A stretch of 64,000 nucleotides of DNA from Marinifilum flexuosum (GTDB taxonomy: Bacteria; Bacteroidota; Bacteroidia; Bacteroidales; Marinifilaceae). Position numbers and translations under genes: made by a program. Below the pieces are notes generated by a model, which saw only the letters and a list, made by a program, of their open reading frames with translations, was not told the DNA's origin and made no database searches. Location of the stretch: assembly GCF_003610555.1 (NCBI RefSeq), contig NZ_RAPQ01000011.1:186001-250000 (forward strand), given 5' to 3'. Positions within the stretch are counted from its first letter, which is position 1. Every line of letters begins with the position of its first letter. This document shows, in pieces, positions 53,142 through 61,151 of the stretch.

Positions 53142-54239
53142 TTAATAAGCTAGTCCTAAAACAATCGATTTGTTTAGTAATTCCAAGTATCCTTCCCCAC
53201 TAGAGTATATTTCTCCTATAGATAACGCACCTTCCAATTCACAATGAGGAAATTTTGTAATCAGCTCATTGTTTAATGCTTCCAATTCTTCGTCAAATTG
53301 ATTTTGTAAATGTTTAACTCTTGATATACAGCTAAACATTATTGCAATTGGAGTACCCTTCGTTTCCACAAGACAATTGGAAATCATTATTTTTGAGATA
53401 CTTTCTAGCTGTTCTTTTTCAATAGCCAGAATATCAATTAATGAATTTTCAGGAATATTACCAACACATGTTATGTGACCATTTGGATTTACATCAAACG
53501 GATCACGTACAATGTAATCCCTTTCTTCCTTATAGATTCCAAATGGAAAATGAATTGAATGTGTTGAGAAATTTTCTTTTGTTAGATTAATGTTTTGAGT
53601 TTCCTTGAGACATTTTTTATATACTTCAAATGCATTTTCCCAGTTGAGCTCTTTAATTAAATTTTTTTCTGATTTGGTAACAATAAATGGACCTTCAGAC
53701 TTTTGCCATCCATGCTTTGAATCCATTCGAGTATTCGAATTTAGAAACACGACAATGGTTCCTGTGTTAAAGACTCCATCATTGGTTAATAAAATGCCTT
53801 TATCTTTGGTTTCTAAACAACCTACACCACCACCGAAAAAGCGAACGTTATTTCCTAAATGTGTAAATAAAGTGGTCAAATGATCAGATGCCTTTTCGGA
53901 AAGACCATCAATTAAAGTAAATGCCGTGGTGAATTTATGTTCGTGATAATCTGCATACTGATTTAAAAATTCCTCCTCAGAGTTGAAGTAAATTGGGACT
54001 ACATCCAAATTAATCATTTTAATGATTATACCAGTGTCGGATGTAAGATTTTTATAAATCACTTTAGGAAATACTCCACCTATGAATAAGTGTTTTGCTT
54101 TATTTAAGGAAAGTACTAGTTCCTCTAGGTTTAATTTACAGTTTTCCCCAATCAATAATAAAAATTGAGTATTATCAGAAACAGATAGTCTCTTTAAACC
54201 TTTAAGAATACTATTGATAGTAGGTTTTTCTAAATACAT
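53142..54239 (-). CDS. FIST-domain sensory protein
   Basis: A 365-residue cytoplasmic protein with a FIST N domain (about 20-205: FIGGVFPKVIYK, FGGGVGCLETKDKG, LLTNDGVFNTGTIVVFLN) and a FIST C domain (about 215-350: HSIHFPFGIYKEERDYIVRD, here FPFGIYKEERDY). FIST domains are thought to bind small ligands such as amino acids and occur beside histidine kinases and chemoreceptors. The hybrid kinase follows after 9 bases, so both act together. A -7 box TAATTTTG (plus 54277-54284) lies upstream. Confidence 0.88.
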   Translation of the reverse strand: MYLEKPTINSILKGLKRLSVSDNTQFLLLIGENCKLNLEELVLSLNKAKHLFIGGVFPKVIYKNLTSDTGIIIKMINLDVVPIYFNSEEEFLNQYADYHEHKFTTAFTLIDGLSEKASDHLTTLFTHLGNNVRFFGGGVGCLETKDKGILLTNDGVFNTGTIVVFLNSNTRMDSKHGWQKSEGPFIVTKSEKNLIKELNWENAFEVYKKCLKETQNINLTKENFSTHSIHFPFGIYKEERDYIVRDPFDVNPNGHITCVGNIPENSLIDILAIEKEQLESISKIMISNCLVETKGTPIAIMFSCISRVKHLQNQFDEELEALNNELITKFPHCELEGALSIGEIYSSGEGYLELLNKSIVLGLAY

Positions 54240-54356
54240 AAACCTTAAAAGTGATTGATGTGATTTACAATGTTAGCAAAATTAAAAAATAATTTTCCTC
54301 AGATTTGACAAAATATCAAAACGAGATTGTCAAGTGGCGATTTTTGTGTTTTATCG

Positions 54357-54394
54357 AAAAAAAAAACCGGTTTTTAAATTAAAACCGGCTTTTT
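54357..54394 (-). terminator. Terminator of fused adenylate kinase gene
   Basis: CCGGTTTT (54367-54374) pairs with AAAACCGG (54381-54388); T-run on the minus strand. Confidence 0.9.
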
Positions 54395-54396
54395 TG

Positions 54397-55566
54397 TTAT
54401 CTAATCTTTTTAAATGATTCTATTACAGCTTCACTAAGTCGATCCGCAACCAGATCTTCATCCCCAACTCCATCAACTAATTCTAGTTTATTTTGTTTCG
54501 AATAGTAATTACTCACTTTAGAACTTCTTTTTTCGTGTTGTTCCAATCGATGAATAATTATATCAGTATCGGCATCATATGCTCTTTTGCTCTGTGTTTT
54601 GCTTCGGGCTGTTAACCTTTTAATCGACTCCAAAGTAGGTACATTCAAACTAATAGTGGAAGTAACCGTAGATTGAAGTTTTCTAAGTAATCCATCCAAA
54701 ATATATGCCTGAACAATTGTTCTAGGAAACCCTTTAAAAATAAATCCGTTTGCGTCAGGATGCTTTTTGATTTGTCTTTCAATAAGTTTAATCGCAATTT
54801 CATCAGGAACTATATCTCCTTTCTCGATATAAGTTTTAGCACTTTTCCCCATTTCAGTTCCTTTCTTAATTTCCTGACGCATTAAATGTCCAGTTGAAAT
54901 ATAAACCAAGTTGAATTTTTCTGCTAATTTTCTTCCCTGAGTTCCTTTTCCTGATCCTGGAGGTCCAAGAAGAACTAAATTGATCCAAGATTTTTCAAGT
55001 GTTTGATCAATAACATTCGTTAAACGATCGAAAATTTGATTAATTCCACCTAATCCATCAATCCCATGATAGATTTCTTTTTCCTTATAAAAGTTAGCTA
55101 CTGGAGCAGTTTTGGTGTCATATTCTTGTAGTCTAACATTTATTACCTCTTCAGTATCATCAGGTCTGTTCTCTTTAGTTGCTCTATCAAGCAAACGATT
55201 GCGTAATTGATCCGTAGGAACTTCTAGGCTCAACATACAATCTAATTTCGTGTTCATTTTTAGAAGCAAACCTTCTAAAATATAGGCCTGTACTGTTGTA
55301 CGTGGAAAACCATCGAATAAAAAGCCCTTAACTTCGGTATTTGTTTTTATTCTCTCCTCAATAATTTGAACTATAATTTCATCCGGTACTAAACCTCCCT
55401 TTTTGATTATGTCTTTAGCTTGTAGGCCTAATTCGGTTCCTTCCGCAATTTCATTTCTTAGGATATCTCCAGTTGATATATATGCTAAGTTATACTTCTC
55501 AACCAGCATTTTAGACTGAGTTCCCTTTCCGGCACCAGGAGGTCCGAACAATGCAATGTTTAACAT
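54397..55566 (-). CDS. adk: Tandem-fused adenylate kinase (two kinase domains)
   Basis: A 389-residue protein of two adenylate kinase units; the normal enzyme has about 190-215. The first (1-190) is complete: P-loop GPPGAGKGTQ (8-17), STGD (31-34), DGFPRT (85-90), short LID RLLDRATKENRPDD. The second (about 195-389) has P-loop GPPGSGKGTQ (201-210) but STGH at 224-227 for STGD, KGFPRT (278-283) for DGFPRT, and a changed LID (SKTQSKRAYDAD). The catalytic Mg-binding Asp is lost, so the second half is probably not a normal kinase. It may be regulatory or bind another nucleotide. -7 box TAATTTTG at plus 55603-55610. Single-gene unit. Confidence 0.93.
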   Translation of the reverse strand: MLNIALFGPPGAGKGTQSKMLVEKYNLAYISTGDILRNEIAEGTELGLQAKDIIKKGGLVPDEIIVQIIEERIKTNTEVKGFLFDGFPRTTVQAYILEGLLLKMNTKLDCMLSLEVPTDQLRNRLLDRATKENRPDDTEEVINVRLQEYDTKTAPVANFYKEKEIYHGIDGLGGINQIFDRLTNVIDQTLEKSWINLVLLGPPGSGKGTQGRKLAEKFNLVYISTGHLMRQEIKKGTEMGKSAKTYIEKGDIVPDEIAIKLIERQIKKHPDANGFIFKGFPRTIVQAYILDGLLRKLQSTVTSTISLNVPTLESIKRLTARSKTQSKRAYDADTDIIIHRLEQHEKRSSKVSNYYSKQNKLELVDGVGDEDLVADRLSEAVIESFKKIR

Positions 55567-55659
55567 GTGGTTAAATTTATGTTTTTTAAGTTAGTTAAGA
55601 TCCAAAATTAGTAAATTTTATGCTACATCTACCCGTTTTTAATGTTTTTATATGCTTTA

Positions 55660-56034
55660 TTATTTTAAAAACATACGCACAGAAAAATTAAATTTTTTAG
55701 CAATTCTAAAAGCTTCTGCAAACCAACAAAATAGGTGAAGAATACCAATTAGCATAAAGATTGGAAAAATAGGCCCTATCCAGAAAGAGTAATTTACAAT
55801 AGAGAAAAAGATATATCCGCCAATTAAAAGTACACATCCAATAAATTCATATTTCCAAACAACAATCAAGCCTATAAGCATTATAAAATTGCCAAGAAAT
55901 AATTTTACTTCCTGATTGCTCATCATGTCGAAATCAGGAGAACCTATTTCTATAGCAAACCAAACAAAAAATAGGAATAGAAATATTCCTAAAAATCTAG
56001 CTACCCAACGAATAATGTTTATTAATAACTTCAA
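55660..56034 (-). CDS. Small four-helix membrane protein
   Basis: A 124-residue integral membrane protein with four predicted helices (FLGIFLFLFFVWFAIEI, FLGNFIMLIGLIVVW, IGCVLLIGGYIFFSIV, IGPIFPIFMLIGILHLF). The frame is closed 24 bases upstream and holds no ATG before the first helix, so TTG 56034 is the start; the same bases form a -7-like TAGATTTG (plus 56032-56039), which is likely coincidental. I recall similar small proteins in Bacteroidota without known function. Single gene. Confidence 0.6.
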   Translation of the reverse strand: MKLLINIIRWVARFLGIFLFLFFVWFAIEIGSPDFDMMSNQEVKLFLGNFIMLIGLIVVWKYEFIGCVLLIGGYIFFSIVNYSFWIGPIFPIFMLIGILHLFCWFAEAFRIAKKFNFSVRMFLK

Positions 56035-56247
56035 ATCTAATAATGTTTTGCCATTTCAATTTAGCGTAATTCAAATATAACCGATTTAAAATGGATTTGA
56101 AAGTTTGATCTTAAACTAAATTGCTTTCTAAATTTTATGAGTAAAAAAACAATGTTTTATATGCTTGATTATTAATAAATTTAAGTTGACATTCTTCAAT
56201 TAAAGGCGTATATTTTTATATCTAACGAACTATTTAAACTTATTGTT

Positions 56248-56649
56248 ATGAATGCAAATTATATATGTCCACATTGTCGAAACTATCTAAATGTTAATGA
56301 TAGAATTGTGATCTCAGCAAAAAATGAAAGAGGGCAAAAAGGAGTACTTTTATTTAGCATACACCTTGGTGATTATGAGATTCTTAAGCATGCGAATTTT
56401 GAAATGGAGAATGATGAGAAAATTTCCATGTTTTGTCCTTGTTGCCACAAAAGTTTATTGGACAAAAGAATTCATGAGAACATTTACAAAATCGTAATGC
56501 AGGATGAAGAAGACCAAGAATATGAAATTTTATTCTCGGGAGTATATGGTGAACGTTGCACCTATCAAATTTCTGAGGATAAAGTAGATACTTATGGTGA
56601 GCATGCAGCTAAATACCTAAACTTCACGAATTTGATTGATATGTCTTGA
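56248..56649 (+). CDS. Zinc-ribbon protein of unknown function
   Basis: A 133-residue soluble protein with CPHC near the N terminus (Cys6, Cys9) and CPCC (around Cys70) giving a four-Cys zinc ribbon; between them is a beta-rich segment, GVLLFSIHLGDYEILKHANF. Similar short proteins occur next to nucleotide or sugar genes in Bacteroidota (recalled). The stop codon lies 4 bases before the GH130 start, so it may be cotranscribed with GH130 and GT4. The upstream promoter is TTG 56186-56188 with TATATTTT 56209-56216. Confidence 0.7.
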   Translation: MNANYICPHCRNYLNVNDRIVISAKNERGQKGVLLFSIHLGDYEILKHANFEMENDEKISMFCPCCHKSLLDKRIHENIYKIVMQDEEDQEYEILFSGVYGERCTYQISEDKVDTYGEHAAKYLNFTNLIDMS

Positions 56650-56653
56650 AATC

Positions 56654-57685
56654 ATGAAGAGACATAATAGTAATCCGTTGATTCGCCCAGAAGATGTTAA
56701 GGCTTCCAATCCTTCATTTAAGGTTTTAGGAGCATTTAACCCTGGAGCAATACAATTTAGAGATGAAACTCTTCTTTTGATCAGAGTGGCAGAGAATTCT
56801 TTACCCGAAGAAAATCACATTACCATTCCGTATTATCAAAATGGAGAAGCCAAGGTAATGAGAATTGAAAAGGATGATCCTGAATTGATTTATAAAGATA
56901 CACGAGGGTATTTTTATAAAGGTGTTGATTATTTAACAACTATGAGTCACCTGAGATTGGCTCGTAGCAATGATGGAATAAAATTTATTGTAGAGGGAAA
57001 ACCATTTATCTACCCTACTCTGGATTGTGAGTGTTTTGGAGTTGAGGATGCTAGAATTGTTCAAATAGATGATGTTTTTTACATTAACTACACCGCTGTT
57101 TCAGGAGATGGATATGTAACTTATTTGGCCAAAACCAAAGATTTTATAAATGTGGAAAAGCTTGGAATTGTCTTCCCTCCTTTAAACAAAGATGTGGCTT
57201 TCTTCCCTGAGAAAGTAAATGGAAAATATGCAGCCATTCATCGTCCGGATAATAAGGGATTTGGATTACCTTCTATTTGGTATGCTACTTCTCCAGATAT
57301 GATGAATTGGGGTGAACATATTTGTTTGTTACGTCCTGATGCATCAAAAACAGAACAGCAAAAAATTGGAGGCGGTTCTTCTCCAATTAAAACAGATAAA
57401 GGTTGGTTGATAGTTTACCATGCGAAAGGAGAAGATAGCGTTTACTCCTTAAAATTACTGCTTCTTGATCTTCATGATCCTACTAAAATATTAAAGAAAG
57501 TAGATACACCTGTATTGATTCCAGAAATGGAATATGAGAAAAATGGCTTTTTCCCTAATGTTGTTTTTACAAATGGTTTAGTGGAAAAAGATAATGGAGA
57601 ATTGTGGATTTATTATGGCGCTTGTGATGAGACGGTTTGTCTTGCAATTACAAGTGTACAAGATCTTTTAAAATATTTTAATTAA
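56654..57685 (+). CDS. GH130 family mannoside phosphorylase/hydrolase
   Basis: A 343-residue five-bladed beta-propeller enzyme. The family motifs are FNPGAIQF near the N terminus, FGVEDARIV (the Asp is the presumed general acid), GGGSSPIKTDKGWLIVYHA and the end VFTNGLVEKDNGELWIYYGA. GH130 enzymes cut beta-mannosidic bonds, by phosphorolysis or hydrolysis. Which one is used cannot be told without the phosphate-binding Arg/Lys alignment. ATG 56654 is chosen over 56636 as it avoids overlap and gives the family start KRHNSNPLIRPEDV. Followed 7 bases later by GT4. Confidence 0.9.
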   Translation: MKRHNSNPLIRPEDVKASNPSFKVLGAFNPGAIQFRDETLLLIRVAENSLPEENHITIPYYQNGEAKVMRIEKDDPELIYKDTRGYFYKGVDYLTTMSHLRLARSNDGIKFIVEGKPFIYPTLDCECFGVEDARIVQIDDVFYINYTAVSGDGYVTYLAKTKDFINVEKLGIVFPPLNKDVAFFPEKVNGKYAAIHRPDNKGFGLPSIWYATSPDMMNWGEHICLLRPDASKTEQQKIGGGSSPIKTDKGWLIVYHAKGEDSVYSLKLLLLDLHDPTKILKKVDTPVLIPEMEYEKNGFFPNVVFTNGLVEKDNGELWIYYGACDETVCLAITSVQDLLKYFN

Positions 57686-57692
57686 GCCTATT

Positions 57693-58853
57693 ATGAGAAT
57701 TGCATATATTTCAACCTATCCACCTACCGAGTGTGGAATAGCAACTTACACCCAATATTTAAGTGACTCTGTAAGTGTAAAAGGAAAAGAAATTAGAATA
57801 TTGGCTCAAATTGGAGCTAAGGGAGATAATGTATTTGAGGTATATGCACCACATGACAAAGACATTGCTTCCAAATTATTCTTTCATGTAGAAAGATTGA
57901 CTCCTGATATTGTTCAAATAGAACATGAGTTTGGACTATTTGGAGATCAACGAGGTGTGCAGATTATAGAGTTTTTAATTCGTTGTAATCTAGCCGATAC
58001 TCCTGTAGTTGTAACTTTGCATACTGTTTTTGAAGACCTTAAATATCAAGAAAAAATAATCGTACAGCATATCCTAAATCTGAGCTCAACAATAATTGTT
58101 CATGAAAACTTTCAGAAAGATATTCTGCTGAAGAGCTATAATTGCCCGAATCCAATACTTGTTATTCCACATGGAGTCCGGGAAGTAAAGAGAGTTGAGA
58201 ATGCGAAAGAACTACTTGGTTTGGAAGGAAAGCAGGTGCTTTTATTAGCAGGCTATATGAGATCAACTAAGAACTTTGAGAAAATTATTGATTTGCTTCC
58301 GCGATTGGTTGAAAAGAATAAAGATTTAGTTTTGCTTATGGCTTCCAGAAGTAGAATTAATGAGCATTCAGATTATAAAGATTTGCTTTACCGATCATTG
58401 AATAAGCCAGATGTAAAGAAGCATGTTAAAATTCTATATGGCAAATTTCCTCAATTTACTTTGGATACAATTTTAAGTGCTGCAGATGTTATGGCTCTAC
58501 CATATCTTAAGGGAGGTCAAAGTGGAGTGTTGGCTCAAGCATCAGCTTTGTTATTACCAGTAGTTACTTCTGAATTAATGAGTTTCAAAAATTGGATAGA
58601 AGAAGTTAAAGGTGGATTTTATGCTAAAACGGATGATGAATATGTAAATCATATCACAAATCTCCTGCAAGATGATGATTTAAGGCTTGAATTTCAAGAG
58701 AATATCAGGATTAGCAATGAGAAAATTAATTGGTCACAAATTGCTAACAGGCATATCGAATTGTATGAGAAACTTTTAGTGCCACCTATTGGTGGTGCAC
58801 AGTTCTATTATAGACCAGAACGTTTAGATTCAAACACAAAAATTGTTCATTAA
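57693..58853 (+). CDS. GT4 family glycosyltransferase
   Basis: A 386-residue GT-B fold, GT4-type glycosyltransferase. The N-terminal segment MRIAYISTYPPTECGIATYT binds the acceptor side; QIEHEFGLFGDQRG and TLHTVFEDLK are typical; the C-terminal nucleotide-sugar part runs from VLLLAGYMRSTKNFEKI to ALPYLKGGQSGVLAQASALLLPVVTSEL. No signal peptide. It starts 7 bases after GH130 and its last bases overlap the second GH130 (opposite strand) by 4. Sugar unknown; the neighbours suggest mannose. Confidence 0.9.
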   Translation: MRIAYISTYPPTECGIATYTQYLSDSVSVKGKEIRILAQIGAKGDNVFEVYAPHDKDIASKLFFHVERLTPDIVQIEHEFGLFGDQRGVQIIEFLIRCNLADTPVVVTLHTVFEDLKYQEKIIVQHILNLSSTIIVHENFQKDILLKSYNCPNPILVIPHGVREVKRVENAKELLGLEGKQVLLLAGYMRSTKNFEKIIDLLPRLVEKNKDLVLLMASRSRINEHSDYKDLLYRSLNKPDVKKHVKILYGKFPQFTLDTILSAADVMALPYLKGGQSGVLAQASALLLPVVTSELMSFKNWIEEVKGGFYAKTDDEYVNHITNLLQDDDLRLEFQENIRISNEKINWSQIANRHIELYEKLLVPPIGGAQFYYRPERLDSNTKIVH

Positions 58854-60334
58854 TAATAAATCATCTTATCAAGCAATTCTTTTACTTTAAGTGATGCTAT
58901 TCCAGAGCGTGAATCGGACATTGCATATGGAAGAATTAGCATGTCTTTGTGAATAATTGCACCGCATGAATACACAACATTAGGAACGTAGCCGTTTCTT
59001 TCTTGTTCGTTTGGAATTAAAAATGGATCTTTTAATAATCCAATCACTTTTGTAGGATCTTCCAGATCGAGTAAAATGGCACTTATGGTATAGGTTCGTA
59101 CCGGTCCAACACCATGAATTAAAAGAAGCCAGCCTTTTTCGGTTTCAATTGGAGAACCACAATTGCCAATTTGGAAAAACTCCCAATAAAAGGCAGGTGG
59201 TTTCAAAAGTATTGGATTTTCCCAATGTTTGATATTGTCAGAAAACATGATGTACAAATTTTCATTATCATTTCTGGAAATGGTGGCGTATTTGCCATTT
59301 ATCTTTCGTGGGAATAATGCCATGCCTTTGCCCTTTGATCCTTCACCCAAAAGAACCGATACTTTAAAGTGACAAAAATCAACAGTTTCTATTAATTGTG
59401 GTAAAGCTGTAAAACCATTGTAAGCTGTATAAGTTGCGTAATAAACATGTTTGCCCGTTCCGTTGCCATTTTTAAATAATACAAACCTGGCATCTTCAAC
59501 TCCTTTGATCTCATTATTCGAAACAGGAAAGATTACACGTGCACTAATATCTAATTCTGGTGAAAATTTAATTTCATAATTAGCGTTGGCCAACCACAAC
59601 AGGGTTTCAATAGCCTCTTCGCTACTTCTCCCTACTTTTTTGTGTTTTATATCCTTCTTTTTCCTGAAAATGTGAATGGCTTCCTTTAATTCGTCAAATG
59701 TGAATTCATCCAGTAAATTGTCTAAGATTTTTGATACTAAATCATAAGTTCCAATTTCTTTTAGCTTCAAACAAAAATCACTTTTTAAATATATGGGATC
59801 AGGAGTTCTGTTTACGCGTTCAATCAAAGCACTGTTTTTTTGTACCAAAAGTTCACCATTAGACCTAATTACACCACGTCTAAAAACAATTGAAGAAATA
59901 TGTCCTTCTCCTACGGCTCTAAAACTTAGCAAAACTTTTAATCTACCAGATTCAGAATCGATAGCTTCAGGGTGGATGACAATGGATGGATTAAACAGCG
60001 CTGCAGATTCTATGGAATATTCCATGGTAAAATAAGAACCTATTAATAGCTTTTGCTCTAAACTAAAATCGTTTTTGAATTCTGTTGTCTTAACAATTTG
60101 GTCGAAATTGTCCTTAAAAATTCTCTTTATATTACGATGGCGCTTGGAAAAACTTTTTAAAGTTTGATCTAGAATTTTTTTAGCTTCTTCCTCAGGCAAA
60201 AGAAATATTCGTTCAAAAATATTCTCAATGCGCTTTGAGTTTCCTGGAGTAAAAAAACGTGTTACTACTCTGGAATCATCCGGAGTAAAATGAAGAATTT
60301 GTTTGTTTATGGAAATTGCTTTTTTATTAGCCAT
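58850..60334 (-). CDS. GH130 family enzyme, long form
   Basis: A 494-residue GH130 protein, with an N-terminal helical extension of about 130 residues before the propeller. Motifs: KGVEDARFVLF (general acid in EDAR), GNCGSPIETEKGWLLLIHG, FLIPNEQERNGYVPNVVYSCGA. It is longer than the first GH130 and of another subgroup. Convergent with the GT4 gene (4-base overlap of the stops). Its promoter region carries a marked inverted repeat (60345-60386), suggesting control by a sugar-responsive repressor. Confidence 0.9.
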   Translation of the reverse strand: MANKKAISINKQILHFTPDDSRVVTRFFTPGNSKRIENIFERIFLLPEEEAKKILDQTLKSFSKRHRNIKRIFKDNFDQIVKTTEFKNDFSLEQKLLIGSYFTMEYSIESAALFNPSIVIHPEAIDSESGRLKVLLSFRAVGEGHISSIVFRRGVIRSNGELLVQKNSALIERVNRTPDPIYLKSDFCLKLKEIGTYDLVSKILDNLLDEFTFDELKEAIHIFRKKKDIKHKKVGRSSEEAIETLLWLANANYEIKFSPELDISARVIFPVSNNEIKGVEDARFVLFKNGNGTGKHVYYATYTAYNGFTALPQLIETVDFCHFKVSVLLGEGSKGKGMALFPRKINGKYATISRNDNENLYIMFSDNIKHWENPILLKPPAFYWEFFQIGNCGSPIETEKGWLLLIHGVGPVRTYTISAILLDLEDPTKVIGLLKDPFLIPNEQERNGYVPNVVYSCGAIIHKDMLILPYAMSDSRSGIASLKVKELLDKMIYY

Positions 60335-60344
60335 CTGAATCCTT

Positions 60345-60386
60345 TTTAACGAGCTTACTAAATATACGAAATTTCGGCTCGTTAAA
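60345..60386. promoter_or_regulatory. Inverted repeat and palindrome in GH130 promoter, candidate operator
   Basis: TTTAACGAGC (60345-60354) and GCTCGTTAAA (60377-60386) are perfect 10-base arms. The loop holds a perfect palindrome CGAAATTTCG (60367-60376) and, on the minus strand, a -7-like TATATTTA. The arm ends 11 bases before the ATG at 60334. Confidence 0.55.
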
Positions 60387-60407
60387 GAAAAAGGAATGGC
60401 TTACCAG

Positions 60408-61013
60408 CTAGTATTTTAATACAGGTAATGAGATTTTAAACCTGATACAAAGCAACCTGAAAAGTATAATACAAAAAATGGTGAGGAACTGATTTAATGC
60501 AGAATTAATCTCTAAATAATTTAATAGAATAAATAAAACTCCACCAGCGAGACATGCAGTTGCATAAATTTCTTTTCTGAATATTAAAGGAATATCGTTA
60601 CACAAAGTATCGCGAATTACTCCGCCCATTACCGCTGAGAATAATCCCATGATAATTGCCAGAAATGGGTGAATACCAAGACTCAATGATTTTTCAATGC
60701 CGATAATTGTAAAAACTCCAATTCCAATAGTATCAAAAAGAAACAGAGTACGCTTCAAAGTCATGATTGTATTCTTGAAAAGAAAAGTAAGTATTACACC
60801 CAAACTAATAATTATGATATAATTTAAATCACTAATCCAGGCAACCGGGAAATTACCCAATATTACATCTCTTAGCGTGCCACCGCCAATAGCTGTAATA
60901 AATCCAGTAAAGTAAGCTCCAAATAAATCAAGCTTTTTATTTGCTGCAGACAATGTTCCACTGATGGCAAATACTAGCGTTCCAATAAGATCTAGAAAAT
61001 ATATTACACTCAT
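60408..61013 (-). CDS. TRIC-family (UPF0126) cation channel
   Basis: A 201-residue membrane protein of seven helices in two repeats. Each repeat carries a GGG-type kink: IGGGTLRDVILGNFP and MGGVIRDTLCNDIP. Prokaryotic TRIC proteins (YadS/YicG type) are homotrimeric K+ channels. A good promoter lies before it: TTG (plus 61055-61057) and TATTTTTG (plus 61029-61036), 18 bases between. Single-gene unit. Confidence 0.92.
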   Translation of the reverse strand: MSVIYFLDLIGTLVFAISGTLSAANKKLDLFGAYFTGFITAIGGGTLRDVILGNFPVAWISDLNYIIIISLGVILTFLFKNTIMTLKRTLFLFDTIGIGVFTIIGIEKSLSLGIHPFLAIIMGLFSAVMGGVIRDTLCNDIPLIFRKEIYATACLAGGVLFILLNYLEINSALNQFLTIFCIILFRLLCIRFKISLPVLKY

Positions 61014-61028
61014 GATTTAAAATTTTTG

Positions 61029-61057
61029 CAAAAATAGAAAGTCCGATGATAAAACAA
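61029..61057 (-). promoter_or_regulatory. Promoter of TRIC-family gene
   Basis: Minus-strand TTG and TATTTTTG, 18 bases between; the start codon lies 15 bases downstream. Confidence 0.55.
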
Positions 61058-61090
61058 TACCAATTGTCAATTAAAATGATCCTTTTTGAT

Positions 61091-61128
61091 AAAAAAAGAA
61101 AGAGGATGAAATTAACTTTCATCCTCTT
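61091..61128 (-). terminator. maeB terminator
   Basis: AGAGGATGAAA (61101-61111) pairs with TTTCATCCTCT (61117-61127); T-run on the minus strand. Confidence 0.92.
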
Positions 61129-61151
61129 CATATTTGTGTTAATTTTTTAAT

